Assembly (NCBI GenBank): GCA_946886325.1
Contig: CAMPIK010000031.1
Location: 1 to 11,105, forward strand
Length of the DNA: 11,105 nt
Direction of reading: 5' to 3'
From: an uncultured Shinella sp.
GTDB taxonomy: Bacteria; Pseudomonadota; Alphaproteobacteria; Rhizobiales; Rhizobiaceae
In this document: positions 1 to 7,102 of the stretch, piece after piece
How the letters are laid out: every line of letters begins with the position of its first letter
How positions within the stretch are numbered: the stretch's first letter is position 1
The notes under the pieces: generated by a model
Seen by the model: the letters and a program-made list of their open reading frames with translations, nothing else
Told to the model about the DNA's origin: nothing
The model's database searches: none
Position numbers and translations under genes: made by a program

Positions 1-1183
1 GATCGAAGCCGAAGAAACCGAGTGCGGGGAAGACGAGCCCCGCGCCGGCGGCGAGTGACAGCTTGGTCGCAAGCCCCCAGGCGGCGAAATAGAAGCCCGC
101 CCTCTGCGCCCCCGAACGTGCCGTATCCGCGTCGATCACATCCGCCTGGATGGCGGGCGGAAGGGCGAGGTCGAAACCGAGCAGGACGCCGGTCAGCAGA
201 CAGATTGCCGCGAACGGATAGAACGCGCCCGCCGGAAGAAGCGGCGCGGCGGCAAAGATCAGGCAGGCGAGCGCCATCGCAGCGCACCAGGCGCGGTGCT
301 TGCCGATGGCCCTGGAAGCGAGTGTCGCCAGCGGCACGCCGCCGACGGCGGCGAGGAAATAAAGAAAGAGCAGCGGCCCGCGCGCCTCCGGCAGGCCGAG
401 CCTGGCCGAGACGAAATAGAGAAAGAGCGTCGCCGGAATGCCGTTGGCGAAGCCGTTCAGGAAGAAGGCGAGGATCAGCCGGCGGAACGGCGCGTTGATC
501 GACAGGAGCCGCAGGCCCTCGCCGAGCGGCACCTGCCGCTTGCTGTGATCGACGGGCTCCGGCACGCGCAGCAGCGTGATCCCGCCGAAGACGAGAAGAA
601 GCACGGCGACGGCAACACCCAGCATGGCAAGGCCGGAAAAGCCAGTGCGTTCGAAACCGACGGCAAAAGGGAGCACGATCGCAAGCAGCGTGCCGAGCAG
701 CGTGAAGCTTTCGCGGAAGGCCGCAAGCCGCGTTCGCTCGTGATAGCCGGACGCGAGTTCGGCGCCCCAGGCGGAATAGGGCACGATCGCCAGCGTGAAG
801 GCGAGCGACAGGCCCATGCCCCAGCCGGTCAGCCAGAGGATCGATGCATCGGGCGGGGGCCAGTAGAGCATCAGCGCGGAAAGCGCGGCGAGCGGAAGCG
901 AAAGCGCGAAGAGCAGACGGCGGCGGCCGAAGGCCGGCCGCATGCGGTCGGCCACATAGCCCGTCACGGGATCGGTCAGCGCATCGACGAGGCGGATCAG
1001 CAGCAAGGCCCAGCCGGTCGCCGCGACCGGCAGGCCGATCGTCTCGGTGTAATAGGTCGGGACGAGCGCATAGAGCGGCAGGCCGAGTGCGGCAAGCGGC
1101 AGCGCGGGCAGGGCATAGGCCGTGAGCAGCGAGGACGGAAGAGGTCTATCTCCGGATGGGTCGCCCGCTGCCTCTGCCGTCAT
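1..1183 (-). CDS. GPH-family MFS cation symporter (3' end outside window)
   Basis: A polytopic inner-membrane transporter of the glycoside-pentoside-hexuronide:cation symporter family (MelB-like MFS, COG2211). The 394 residues in the window run off its left edge without a stop. Family signatures are clear: RLVDALTDPVTGYVADR at residues 64-80 (the cation-site Asp/DP helix), the PYSAWGAEL...ERT segment at 135-151, and ADVIDADTARSG at 348-358 followed by a conserved Lys at 374. Many hydrophobic helices follow one another. The ATG at 1183 overlaps the TGA of the upstream methyltransferase as ATGA, so the gene is probably translationally coupled; its own ribosome site is weak. Substrate unknown. 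The classic family moves sugars, but relatives of this fold (MFSD2A, LplT-like) move lysolipids, and its place in a lipid-modifying operon makes a lipid-related substrate conceivable. That is inference. Confidence 0.9.
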   Translation of the reverse strand, partial: MTAEAAGDPSGDRPLPSSLLTAYALPALPLAALGLPLYALVPTYYTETIGLPVAATGWALLLIRLVDALTDPVTGYVADRMRPAFGRRRLLFALSLPLAALSALMLYWPPPDASILWLTGWGMGLSLAFTLAIVPYSAWGAELASGYHERTRLAAFRESFTLLGTLLAIVLPFAVGFERTGFSGLAMLGVAVAVLLLVFGGITLLRVPEPVDHSKRQVPLGEGLRLLSINAPFRRLILAFFLNGFANGIPATLFLYFVSARLGLPEARGPLLFLYFLAAVGGVPLATLASRAIGKHRAWCAAMALACLIFAAAPLLPAGAFYPFAAICLLTGVLLGFDLALPPAIQADVIDADTARSGAQRAGFYFAAWGLATKLSLAAGAGLVFPALGFFGFD

Positions 1184-2433
1184 TCATAGACCACTTGCCG
1201 CACGTCGATGTTGCGCGCGCGAAAGCCGGCTTCGCAGTAGAAGAAGTAGAATTCCCAGAGCTTCTTGAAGCGCTCGTCGAAGCCGAGCGGCACGATGCGC
1301 TCCCAGGCCGACCAGAACCGCAGGCGCCATTCGGCAAGCGTGCGGGCATAATCGTGCCCGAAGCCGATATCCGACGCCATGGTGAGGCCGACCTGCCGGC
1401 CGAGCGTGGCGAGGTGTTCGCGGGTCGGCAGCATGCCGCCGGGAAAGACGTATTTCTGGATGAAATCCGGATTGTCGCGATAGTCCCGATAGGATTCCTG
1501 CAGGATGGTGATGATCTGCAGACCGGCGCGGCCGCCGGGCTTCAGGCACTCGCGCACCTTGGAGAAATAGGTCGTCCAGTATTTTTCGCCGACGGCCTCG
1601 AACATCTCGATCGAGACGATGCGATCGTAGCGGCCCTGTTCGTCGCGATAGTCCTGGAACTTCAGCTCGACCTTGTCGGAAAGCCCCGCCTTACGCATGC
1701 GCTCGCTGGCGAAGGCAAGCTGCTCGCGGCTGATCGTCAGTCCGGTCACCTTGCAGCCGATCTCGCTTGCCGCGAATTCGGCGAAACCGCCCCAGCCGCA
1801 GCCGATCTCCAGCACATGGTCGTTCGGGCCGATGCCGGTCGCCTCGGCGAGCGCCCGGTATTTCGCCATCTGCGCGGAGCGCAGGTCGTTGGCGCCGCGC
1901 GAGTAGAGCGCGGAGGAATAGGTCATGCTCGGGTCGAGCCATTGCGAATAGAAGGCGTTGCCGAGATCGTAATGCGCCGAGATGTTGCGCTTCGAGCCGG
2001 TGCGGGTGTTGGCGTTCATCCAGTGGCGGAACCGCTCGACCAGCCGCAGCAGGCCCTGCGCGCCGTTCGAGAACCGGCTGCCGACATCGGCATTGACGAG
2101 GAACAGTTCGAGAAAGGCGCCGGCATCCGGGCTTTCCCAGTCGCCGTCCATGTAGCTTTCCGCAACGGCGATCGTGCCGCCCGTCAGTGCGCGCTGCGGC
2201 AGGTTCCAGTTGTGAAGCGTAACCGCGGCATCCGGCCCCGGACGATGGCCCTTCACCAGCATGCTGCGGCCGTCCGGCAAGGTAAGCCTCAGCGAACCGA
2301 GCTTCAGATGGAGAAGCGCCCGGAGGATCATCTGCATCTTCAGCGGCAGACCCTTTGCCATCGCGGCAATATTGTCGTGCGAAAGCAGTTCCGGCGTCGA
2401 AAAGGGATTGGTTGTTATATCGGCAGTGGTCAT
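1180..2433 (-). CDS. cfa: cyclopropane-fatty-acyl-phospholipid synthase-like SAM methyltransferase
   Basis: A 417-residue protein of the CFA synthase/mycolic acid methyltransferase family (COG2230), expected to methylate unsaturated acyl chains of membrane phospholipids using S-adenosylmethionine. Seen: HYDLGN at 154-159, SAM motif I VLEIGCGWGG at 207-216, FQDYRD at 259-264, IEMFEAVG at 275-282, YVFPGGMLPT at 328-337 and FGHDY at 358-362. Compared with E. coli Cfa, the bicarbonate-site Glu239 (E279), Ile268 (I308) and Tyr317 (Y362) are kept. Cys139 is Ser174 and His266 is Gln306, so cyclopropane chemistry is doubtful and a plain C-methylation (UfaM-like) is an alternative. The ATG at 2433 is chosen for its GGGGA site 8 bases upstream; a TTG at 2493 would overlap the DUF1365 gene and an ATG at 2454 has no ribosome site. 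It is fourth in the photolyase operon. Confidence 0.9.
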   Translation of the reverse strand: MTTADITTNPFSTPELLSHDNIAAMAKGLPLKMQMILRALLHLKLGSLRLTLPDGRSMLVKGHRPGPDAAVTLHNWNLPQRALTGGTIAVAESYMDGDWESPDAGAFLELFLVNADVGSRFSNGAQGLLRLVERFRHWMNANTRTGSKRNISAHYDLGNAFYSQWLDPSMTYSSALYSRGANDLRSAQMAKYRALAEATGIGPNDHVLEIGCGWGGFAEFAASEIGCKVTGLTISREQLAFASERMRKAGLSDKVELKFQDYRDEQGRYDRIVSIEMFEAVGEKYWTTYFSKVRECLKPGGRAGLQIITILQESYRDYRDNPDFIQKYVFPGGMLPTREHLATLGRQVGLTMASDIGFGHDYARTLAEWRLRFWSAWERIVPLGFDERFKKLWEFYFFYCEAGFRARNIDVRQVVYE

Positions 2434-2473
2434 CGAAGTTTCCCCGGCAATCATTGCTGGCGTTACGCTAGCG

Positions 2474-3331
2474 TCATTCCGCAGCTTCGCCAAGACGGGA
2501 TTCGTGCTGCACGCTGACAGGTGCGGGCGGTGCGGGTCGAGGAATGTAACGAACGCCCTTGAGCCAAAGTTTCAAGGCCTCCCAATGGATTGCGCCGACG
2601 ATCTTGACGGTGAGGAAGGGCATGCGCAGCAGCAAGCCGGCAAGCGAGGCCGTGGTGACCTCCCTCCGGCGACCGGCAAAGCTTGCCGCGAGCAGCGGCC
2701 CTTCGCGGTCGCTTTCCAGAATGCGCCAGCGGATTTCCTCGCCCGGCGGCAGCATGCGGAAACGGTAGCGCATCGCCATCTCGATGAAGGGCGAGACGTG
2801 AAACAGCTTGCGGCATTGCTGGCGGATACCGGCCGGCGTCACGTCCCCGTCCTCCACCGGGCAGACATAGCTGTGGCGCTCGCCGAAGGTGTTGCGGACC
2901 TCGTAGATCAGTGCGACGATCGTTCCGTCGGCGGCATAGGCATAATAGACCGACAGCGGATTGAAGACGTAGCCGAGGATGCGCGGATAGCAGACGAGCA
3001 GGATGCGCGCCGCCCGCTGCTCGATGCCGGCCTGCCGCAGCAGGCCATCGGCATAGGCGCGCAGGCTCGCTTCGCTTTCGCCTGTGTGGTCGCGCTCGAA
3101 GAACGAGACGATGTTGCGCCGGTTGACGGAAAAGAGCCGGCTCAGCCGGTTAGCCTCGGAAAGCCGGTCGAGATCGATCAGCAGCGAAAAGACGTCGTAG
3201 GAAAAGCGGTGACCGACCGGCTTCGTGCGCTGGTGCATGACCGGCCCGACATAAAGCGCCGCAGGGGCATGCGGCGGCGGGCCGTTGGCCGCCATATCCG
3301 AGCCGATGCGGGCCTTTGGACCAGGCGTCAT
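2474..3331 (-). CDS. DUF1365 family protein
   Basis: A 285-residue DUF1365 (COG3496) protein of unknown biochemical role, almost always found beside a COG2907 flavoprotein and a CFA-like methyltransferase, as here. Family motifs seen: ALYVGPVMHQR at 25-35, HRFSYDVF at 41-48, CYPRILGYVFNPLSVYY at 114-130, RNTFGERHSY at 146-155, KLFHVSPFIEM at 175-185 and HWEALKLWLKGV at 249-260. No signal peptide is evident. The ATG at 3331 overlaps the flavoprotein stop as ATGA and is preceded by a GGAGG site about 8 bases upstream. The reading frame stays open upstream to 3547, but that part is antisense-frame noise inside the flavoprotein gene. The context suggests a partner in acyl-chain modification. Family assignment is firm; function is not. 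Confidence 0.93.
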   Translation of the reverse strand: MTPGPKARIGSDMAANGPPPHAPAALYVGPVMHQRTKPVGHRFSYDVFSLLIDLDRLSEANRLSRLFSVNRRNIVSFFERDHTGESEASLRAYADGLLRQAGIEQRAARILLVCYPRILGYVFNPLSVYYAYAADGTIVALIYEVRNTFGERHSYVCPVEDGDVTPAGIRQQCRKLFHVSPFIEMAMRYRFRMLPPGEEIRWRILESDREGPLLAASFAGRRREVTTASLAGLLLRMPFLTVKIVGAIHWEALKLWLKGVRYIPRPAPPAPVSVQHESRLGEAAE

Positions 3332-4674
3332 TCCGCTGCCTCCGCGAACGGCGTCGCGGTGCGGGCGCGCCAGGGGATTTCGCCGCCAAGCGCTTCTGCC
3401 ACCGCAAGGCCCGAGGCGAGACCGTCCTCGTGGAAGCCGTATCCGGTCCAGGCGCCGGCAAACCAGGTGTTGCGCGTGCCCTGCAAGCCGGCAAGGGCCG
3501 CCTGTGCATCGATCGAACGCGCGTCGAACTGCGGATGTTCGTAGCAATATTCGGCAAAGACGCTGCCGGGTGCCGGTTCCCGGTCGGGATTGAGCGTGAC
3601 GAAGAGCGGCAGGCGTGGATCGATGCCCTGGAGCCGGTTCATCCAGTAGCTCACCGCGACGTCGGTTCCGCCTTCCGGCGTCGTCGAGCGCAGGTAGTTC
3701 CAGGAGGCCCAGACCTTGCGGCGCGTCGGCATCAGGCCGGGGTCGCGGTGAAGAATGACGCGGTTTTCGCGGTAGGGCACGGCCGACAGGATCGCGCGCT
3801 CGGCTTCTGAAGGATCGGCCAGCATGCGAAGCGCCTGGTCGCTGTGGGCGGCGATCACCACGTGATCGTAGACCGCCTGCTTGCCGTCGCGGCCGGTGAT
3901 CAGCACCTTGCCGTCGCGGCGCAGAATGGACGTTACCGGATGGCCGAGCCGCACCTGGCCTTCAAGACGGGCAAGCAGCTTTTTCAGATAGGTGCGGCTG
4001 CCGCCCGTGACCGTGCGCCAGGGATGCGGCGTCGAATAGATCAGGCGATGGTTGTCGAAGAAATTGACGAAGCGCTCGGCCGGAAAATCGAGCATCGTCT
4101 CGGCCGGCGTCGACCAGATCGCGGCCGCCATCGGGATCAGGTAATTGTTGGTGAAACCGGGAGAGAAGCCGCGCCAGTTGAGATAGTCGCCGATCGAGCG
4201 CGCGCCGAGCCGGCCGGCCGCGCGATCCTTCAGGCAGAGCTTGTTGAAGCGCAGGATCTCCCGGATCATCCAGAGGAACGAGGGTTTCAAGAGGTTGCTC
4301 TTCTGGGCGAAGAGCGTCGAGAGATTGTCGCCGCTCCATTCGAGGCGGCCCTGGTCGAGCGACAGCGAGAAGCTCATGTCGCTCTGGTGGGTGGCCACAT
4401 CGAGTTCGGCAAAGAGCGCGGTGAGGTTCGGATAGGTCGCCTCGTTATAGACGATGAAACCGGTATCGACGGCAATCGGCGTTCCGTCATAGTCGATGTC
4501 GGCCGTCGCGGTGTGCCCGCCCGCCACGTCGTTCTTCTCGTAGAGCGTCACATCGTGCACCGGCGCCAGCGCCCAGGCCGCCGAACTGCCGGAAATGCCG
4601 GATCCGATCACGGCAATGCGCAGGCGGCCGCCGGGCGGCGAGAGATCGTTGGCGGGAAGGTATGGGGCGTTCAT
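3328..4674 (-). CDS. FAD-dependent amine-oxidase-like protein (COG2907; UfaD-like candidate)
   Basis: A 448-residue flavoprotein of the NAD/FAD-binding amine-oxidase superfamily. The Rossmann FAD motif VIGSGISGSSAAW spans 22-34 (Gly24, Gly26, Gly29), followed by the ribose-binding Glu in LYEKNDVAGGH at 44-54. The C-terminal FAD-contact segment is FAGAWTGYGFHEDGLASG at 405-422. These are features of proteins often labelled NAD(P)/FAD-dependent oxidoreductase or putative cyclopropane fatty acid synthesis flavin oxidase. In Rhodobacter, a flavoprotein of this general type in the RpoE regulon (UfaD) desaturates methylated acyl chains during furan fatty acid synthesis; equivalence here is inferred from context. 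The ATG at 4674 overlaps the photolyase stop as ATGA and has an AAGGA site about 8 bases upstream. The frame is open further upstream to 4956, inside the photolyase gene, and that extension is not needed. Confidence 0.92.
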   Translation of the reverse strand: MNAPYLPANDLSPPGGRLRIAVIGSGISGSSAAWALAPVHDVTLYEKNDVAGGHTATADIDYDGTPIAVDTGFIVYNEATYPNLTALFAELDVATHQSDMSFSLSLDQGRLEWSGDNLSTLFAQKSNLLKPSFLWMIREILRFNKLCLKDRAAGRLGARSIGDYLNWRGFSPGFTNNYLIPMAAAIWSTPAETMLDFPAERFVNFFDNHRLIYSTPHPWRTVTGGSRTYLKKLLARLEGQVRLGHPVTSILRRDGKVLITGRDGKQAVYDHVVIAAHSDQALRMLADPSEAERAILSAVPYRENRVILHRDPGLMPTRRKVWASWNYLRSTTPEGGTDVAVSYWMNRLQGIDPRLPLFVTLNPDREPAPGSVFAEYCYEHPQFDARSIDAQAALAGLQGTRNTWFAGAWTGYGFHEDGLASGLAVAEALGGEIPWRARTATPFAEAAE

Positions 4675-6134
4675 GCGGCGTCCTTGATCTGGGTGAAGGC
4701 GGCCATCGCGCGGTTGCGCGCAACGGAATGATCGACAAGCGGCTTCGGATAGGTCTGGCCCAGCGTGATGCCGGCCTCGCGAAGCACGGCTTCCGGGGCC
4801 TCGAAGGGCTTGTGGAGAAACTTGTCCGGCAGCGCCGCGATCTCCGGCACGAAGCGGCGCACGTAGCTGCCGTCGGCGTCGAAGCGTTCGCCCTGGAGGA
4901 TGGGATTGAAGATGCGGAAGAAGGGTGCCGCATCCGCCCCGCAGCCGGCGACCCATTGCCAGCTTGCCGCATTCGATGCCGGGTCGGCGTCGAGCAGCGT
5001 ATCGCGGAACCAGGCCTCGCCCTCGCGCCAGTCGATCATCAGGTGCTTGATCAGGAAGGAGGCGGCGATCATGCGGACGCGATTGTGCATGTAGCCGTGC
5101 CGCCAGAGCTGCCGCATGCCCGCATCGACGATCGGATAGCCGGTCAGGCCGCGCGTCCAGGCATCAAAGGCCGCAGGATCGTGCTTCCAGGGAAAGGCGT
5201 CGAAGCGGGTGTTGAGATTGGTGCGGTCGAGCTCGGGGTTGTGAAACAGCAGATGATAGGAAAAATCGCGCCAGACCAGTTCCTTGCGGAAGGTGACGAC
5301 GCCGGATGCGTCCTCGACTGCTTCAGACTGGCCGCGCGTCGCATGCCAGATGGTCGCCGGCGAGATTTCGCCGAAGGCCAGATGCGGCGAGAGCCGCGAG
5401 GTGCCGTCGATGCCCGGAAGGTCGCGCGCCTGCTTGTAATCGGTGATCGGGTCCCGCGTGAAGGCGTTCAGGCGATCGAGCGCGCCGGCCTCGCCCGGTG
5501 TCCAGTGCTCGGAAAATTCGCTTGCCCAGTCCGGTGCCTTGGGCAGGAGCTGCCAGTCATCCAGCGCTTCGCTGGCCGGAAGGTCGTCGGGCCGCGCAAT
5601 CGTCTCGGGCGCATCGAACGGGGTATCCGGCTCGCCGCCCGCCTCGATCGCCCGCCAGAACGGCGTATAGACCCGGTAGGGACCTCCGGACGCGGTCTTC
5701 AGGCGAGACGGATCGTGCAACAACTGGCCGGCGAAGCTGCGCACGTCCAGCCCCATGTCCTTCAGCGTGACCTTGAGCGCCGCGTCCGTCTCCATGCCGA
5801 GCGGATCGTGCCGCCTGTTCCAGTAGACGGCCGTCGCGCCGGTCTCGACGACCAGAGTCTTGAGAATCACGGTGGGATCGCCGCTGCGCAGCACCAGGGC
5901 GCCACCGCGGTCGGCGATCGACCGGCCGAGTGCCGCCAGCGAATGATGCAGCCACCAGCTCTGGGCGCCGCCATAGGGCAGGGCCATCTCGCCGTCCTTT
6001 TCCAGGATGAAGACCGGAACGACCGGACCGCCGCGCGAAACCGCCGCCGCCAGCGCGTGGTTATCCGCGAGACGCAGGTCCCTGCGAAACCAGACGATGG
6101 TGGGCGATTGTTCGGCTGAGGCTTTCGACGTCAT
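4671..6134 (-). CDS. phrB: deoxyribodipyrimidine photolyase (cryptochrome/photolyase family)
   Basis: A 487-residue light-driven repair enzyme that splits UV-induced cyclobutane pyrimidine dimers using FADH-. The N-terminal antenna domain starts at TIVWFRRDLRLADNHAL (12-28). The FAD domain carries GTSRLSPHLAFGEIS (244-258), WRDFSYHLL (288-296), TGYPIVDAGMRQLW (331-344), MHNRVRM (349-355), WQWVAGCGADAAPFFRIFNP (392-411) and YPKPLVDH (462-469). The electron-transfer Trp triad of E. coli (306, 359, 382) is kept at W316, W369 and W392 with identical spacing. Length and motifs fit class I or the related class III CPD photolyases, not the Fe-S (6-4) type. Start: ATG 6134 gives the usual short N-terminus but a weak ribosome site. 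An in-frame GTG at 6155 sits just after AAGGA and is a real alternative. The ATG at 6182 lies upstream of the predicted transcription start. First gene of the operon. Confidence 0.95.
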   Translation of the reverse strand: MTSKASAEQSPTIVWFRRDLRLADNHALAAAVSRGGPVVPVFILEKDGEMALPYGGAQSWWLHHSLAALGRSIADRGGALVLRSGDPTVILKTLVVETGATAVYWNRRHDPLGMETDAALKVTLKDMGLDVRSFAGQLLHDPSRLKTASGGPYRVYTPFWRAIEAGGEPDTPFDAPETIARPDDLPASEALDDWQLLPKAPDWASEFSEHWTPGEAGALDRLNAFTRDPITDYKQARDLPGIDGTSRLSPHLAFGEISPATIWHATRGQSEAVEDASGVVTFRKELVWRDFSYHLLFHNPELDRTNLNTRFDAFPWKHDPAAFDAWTRGLTGYPIVDAGMRQLWRHGYMHNRVRMIAASFLIKHLMIDWREGEAWFRDTLLDADPASNAASWQWVAGCGADAAPFFRIFNPILQGERFDADGSYVRRFVPEIAALPDKFLHKPFEAPEAVLREAGITLGQTYPKPLVDHSVARNRAMAAFTQIKDAA

Positions 6135-6173
6135 TGCGGACCGCTTTTTGCGCACTGTTCCTTGTTGGAACGG

Positions 6174-6201
6174 CTTACGCATCTACGGTGCGCGCGGATC
6201 A
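6174..6201 (-). promoter_or_regulatory. candidate RpoE/ChrR (ECF11) promoter of the photolyase operon
   Basis: Read on the minus strand, TGATCC (6201-6196) is followed after exactly 18 bases by TAAG (6177-6174). This matches the promoter pattern described for the singlet-oxygen sigma factor RpoE of Rhodobacter (TGATC at -35, TAAG-like -10). Predicted transcription would start near 6167, leaving a leader of about 33 bases before ATG 6134. The sigma factor gene itself is not in the window. Confidence 0.6.
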
Positions 6202-6340
6202 ACAGTTTCAAACAAAAGGATTTTTATTGTATCGCGGCGGCAGTGGCGCCGGGGACAGTGGCCCGCCGAAAGGTTTGGTCCGTGCTCGTCGGAAAGGGCA
6301 GGCGAGTGTCCGGCTTCACAAGGATGGGATCGTTCCGGGC

Positions 6341-6370
6341 AAAAGAAATGCCCGGCAATCTGGCCGGGCA
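6341..6370 (-). terminator. rho-independent terminator after the DUF982 gene
   Basis: A perfect 8-base-pair stem (TGCCCGGC at 6349-6356 with GCCGGGCA at 6363-6370) encloses a 6-base loop. On the minus strand it is followed by TTTCTTTT (6348-6341). It lies about 70 bases downstream of the DUF982 stop and about 140 bases upstream of the photolyase promoter, so it insulates the operon from the stress gene. Confidence 0.8.
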
Positions 6371-6442
6371 AGGTAAACCTACCATTGGAGGGGAACGTGC
6401 CCATTATGCCGCCTGCGGCACGCACCTTCAAGTCGTGATAAA

Positions 6443-6778
6443 TCAGGGTTGCAGCCCTGTCGCGAATGTGCTGCCCGCCTGGCTGGCGAGTCCGGCGACA
6501 TGCGGCTCGCCGAGCACGATCGGGTCTTCATCGTGTGTTTCGCCCTCAAGGGCTATTCCGGCCTCGCGGACGGCGGCGATGAAGGCGCGGCGCGCCTCTT
6601 CGTCCGACGCGTTGCCTTCGGCCGCGGCGATGCACAGCCGCTCCGCCTCGTCGCGCCATTTGCCCTTGCGGACCGGCCAGACGATGCTCAGCATCATCGC
6701 GGCTGCGAACGGGCCGTGGACCGTCTGCCGGCCCGCGTCCGCAATCGTGATTTCAACCGGGGTTTTCCATTTCTGCAT
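6443..6778 (-). CDS. DUF982 domain protein
   Basis: A 111-residue protein of the DUF982 family, a small-domain family abundant in rhizobia and without known biochemical function. Seen: an N-terminal WKTPVEITI strand (4-12), HGPFAAAMMLSIVWPVRKGKW (21-41, the family's A..L..WP...G core), then a helical part with CIAAAEG (49-55) and EARRAFIAAVREAGI (61-75). The last 35 residues are Gly/Ala-rich and variable. The ATG at 6778 has an excellent AGGAGG site 7-8 bases upstream. A perfect EcfG-type promoter lies 29 bases before the start, so expression in stationary phase or under general stress is likely. Single-gene transcript ending at the hairpin at 6349-6370. Confidence 0.85.
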   Translation of the reverse strand: MQKWKTPVEITIADAGRQTVHGPFAAAMMLSIVWPVRKGKWRDEAERLCIAAAEGNASDEEARRAFIAAVREAGIALEGETHDEDPIVLGEPHVAGLASQAGSTFATGLQP

Positions 6779-6806
6779 GATCGTCCCTCCTGGATGATGC
6801 CGCGGT

Positions 6807-6831
6807 AACGCAAAAGCGAGGCCTTGGTTCC
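6807..6831 (-). promoter_or_regulatory. EcfG (general stress response) promoter for the DUF982 gene
   Basis: On the minus strand GGAAC (6831-6827), 16 bases, then CGTT (6810-6807). This is an exact match to the alphaproteobacterial EcfG/RpoE2 consensus GGAAC-N16/17-CGTT. The start codon of the DUF982 gene follows 28 bases after the -10 box with AGGAGG between them. Confidence 0.85.
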
Positions 6832-6988
6832 GGCCTTTCGAGGGCAGAGTCGGCGAGCAGGTCGAAAAGGGCTGGCGGCGGCAAGGACTCGATCAGACAG
6901 GTTCACTGCGATGATGCAGCGCGACAAAGCGTCTGGCCGGAACGCGGCCAAAGCTACGGTCGATTTGACGGCATCAGATTTGAGTGAG
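6832..6988. other. intergenic stretch, nothing recognised
   Basis: The 157 bases between the DUF982 promoter and the stop of the 26-residue gene contain open frames in several phases but no ribosome site or conserved motif that I can support. It is the 3' flank of the small gene at 6989-7069 and has no clear terminator hairpin. Confidence 0.4.
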
Positions 6989-7069
6989 TCAGAATGGCTG
7001 TATCCACAGCACGCTGCTTGCCATCGTCAATGACAATAGAGCAACGACGAACAAACCTCCGGTCTGCAT
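6989..7069 (-). CDS. 26-residue single-span membrane protein under an EcfG promoter
   Basis: A very short gene giving 26 residues: MQTGG, then a hydrophobic segment from Leu6 to about Ile23 that would span the membrane once, ending in WIQPF. The ATG at 7069 has a GGAGA site about 9 bases upstream, and a perfect GGAAC-N16-CGTT promoter ends 33 bases before it. The regular order of promoter, ribosome site, start and hydrophobic peptide supports a real gene rather than chance. No recognised family; tiny one-span proteins of this kind often modulate envelope complexes, but no function can be assigned. Neighbours on both sides are also stress-promoter genes. Confidence 0.6.
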   Translation of the reverse strand: MQTGGLFVVALLSLTMASSVLWIQPF

Positions 7070-7102
7070 GGCGGCTTTCTCCGTGGGGGTAGCTGCCGCG
7101 AT

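Noticed and set aside
296..1189. Plus-strand open frame of 297 codons
   Set aside because: Highly charged Gln/Arg/Glu-rich translation opposite the transporter; the minus-strand frame has the GPH signatures and membrane helices.
1156..2517. Long plus-strand open frame (453 codons) opposite the methyltransferase
   Set aside because: Antisense to a protein with clear family motifs; the translation is low-complexity and shows no domain. Long antisense frames are expected in high-GC genes with strong third-position bias.
2261..3544. Plus-strand open frame of 427 codons
   Set aside because: Spans the antisense of the methyltransferase 5' part and all of the DUF1365 gene; no domain recognised.
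4662..6119. Plus-strand open frame of 485 codons opposite the photolyase
   Set aside because: Mirror of the photolyase gene; no family resemblance, no ribosome site, and the minus-strand product has complete photolyase motifs.
6135..6182. ATG at 6182 as photolyase start
   Set aside because: It would lie upstream of the transcription start expected from the TGATCC/TAAG promoter and has no ribosome site; ATG 6134 (or GTG 6155) is preferred.
6183..6431. Minus-strand 82-codon frame upstream of the photolyase
   Set aside because: No ribosome site, runs through the terminator hairpin at 6349-6370 and into the photolyase promoter, and has an unnatural composition.
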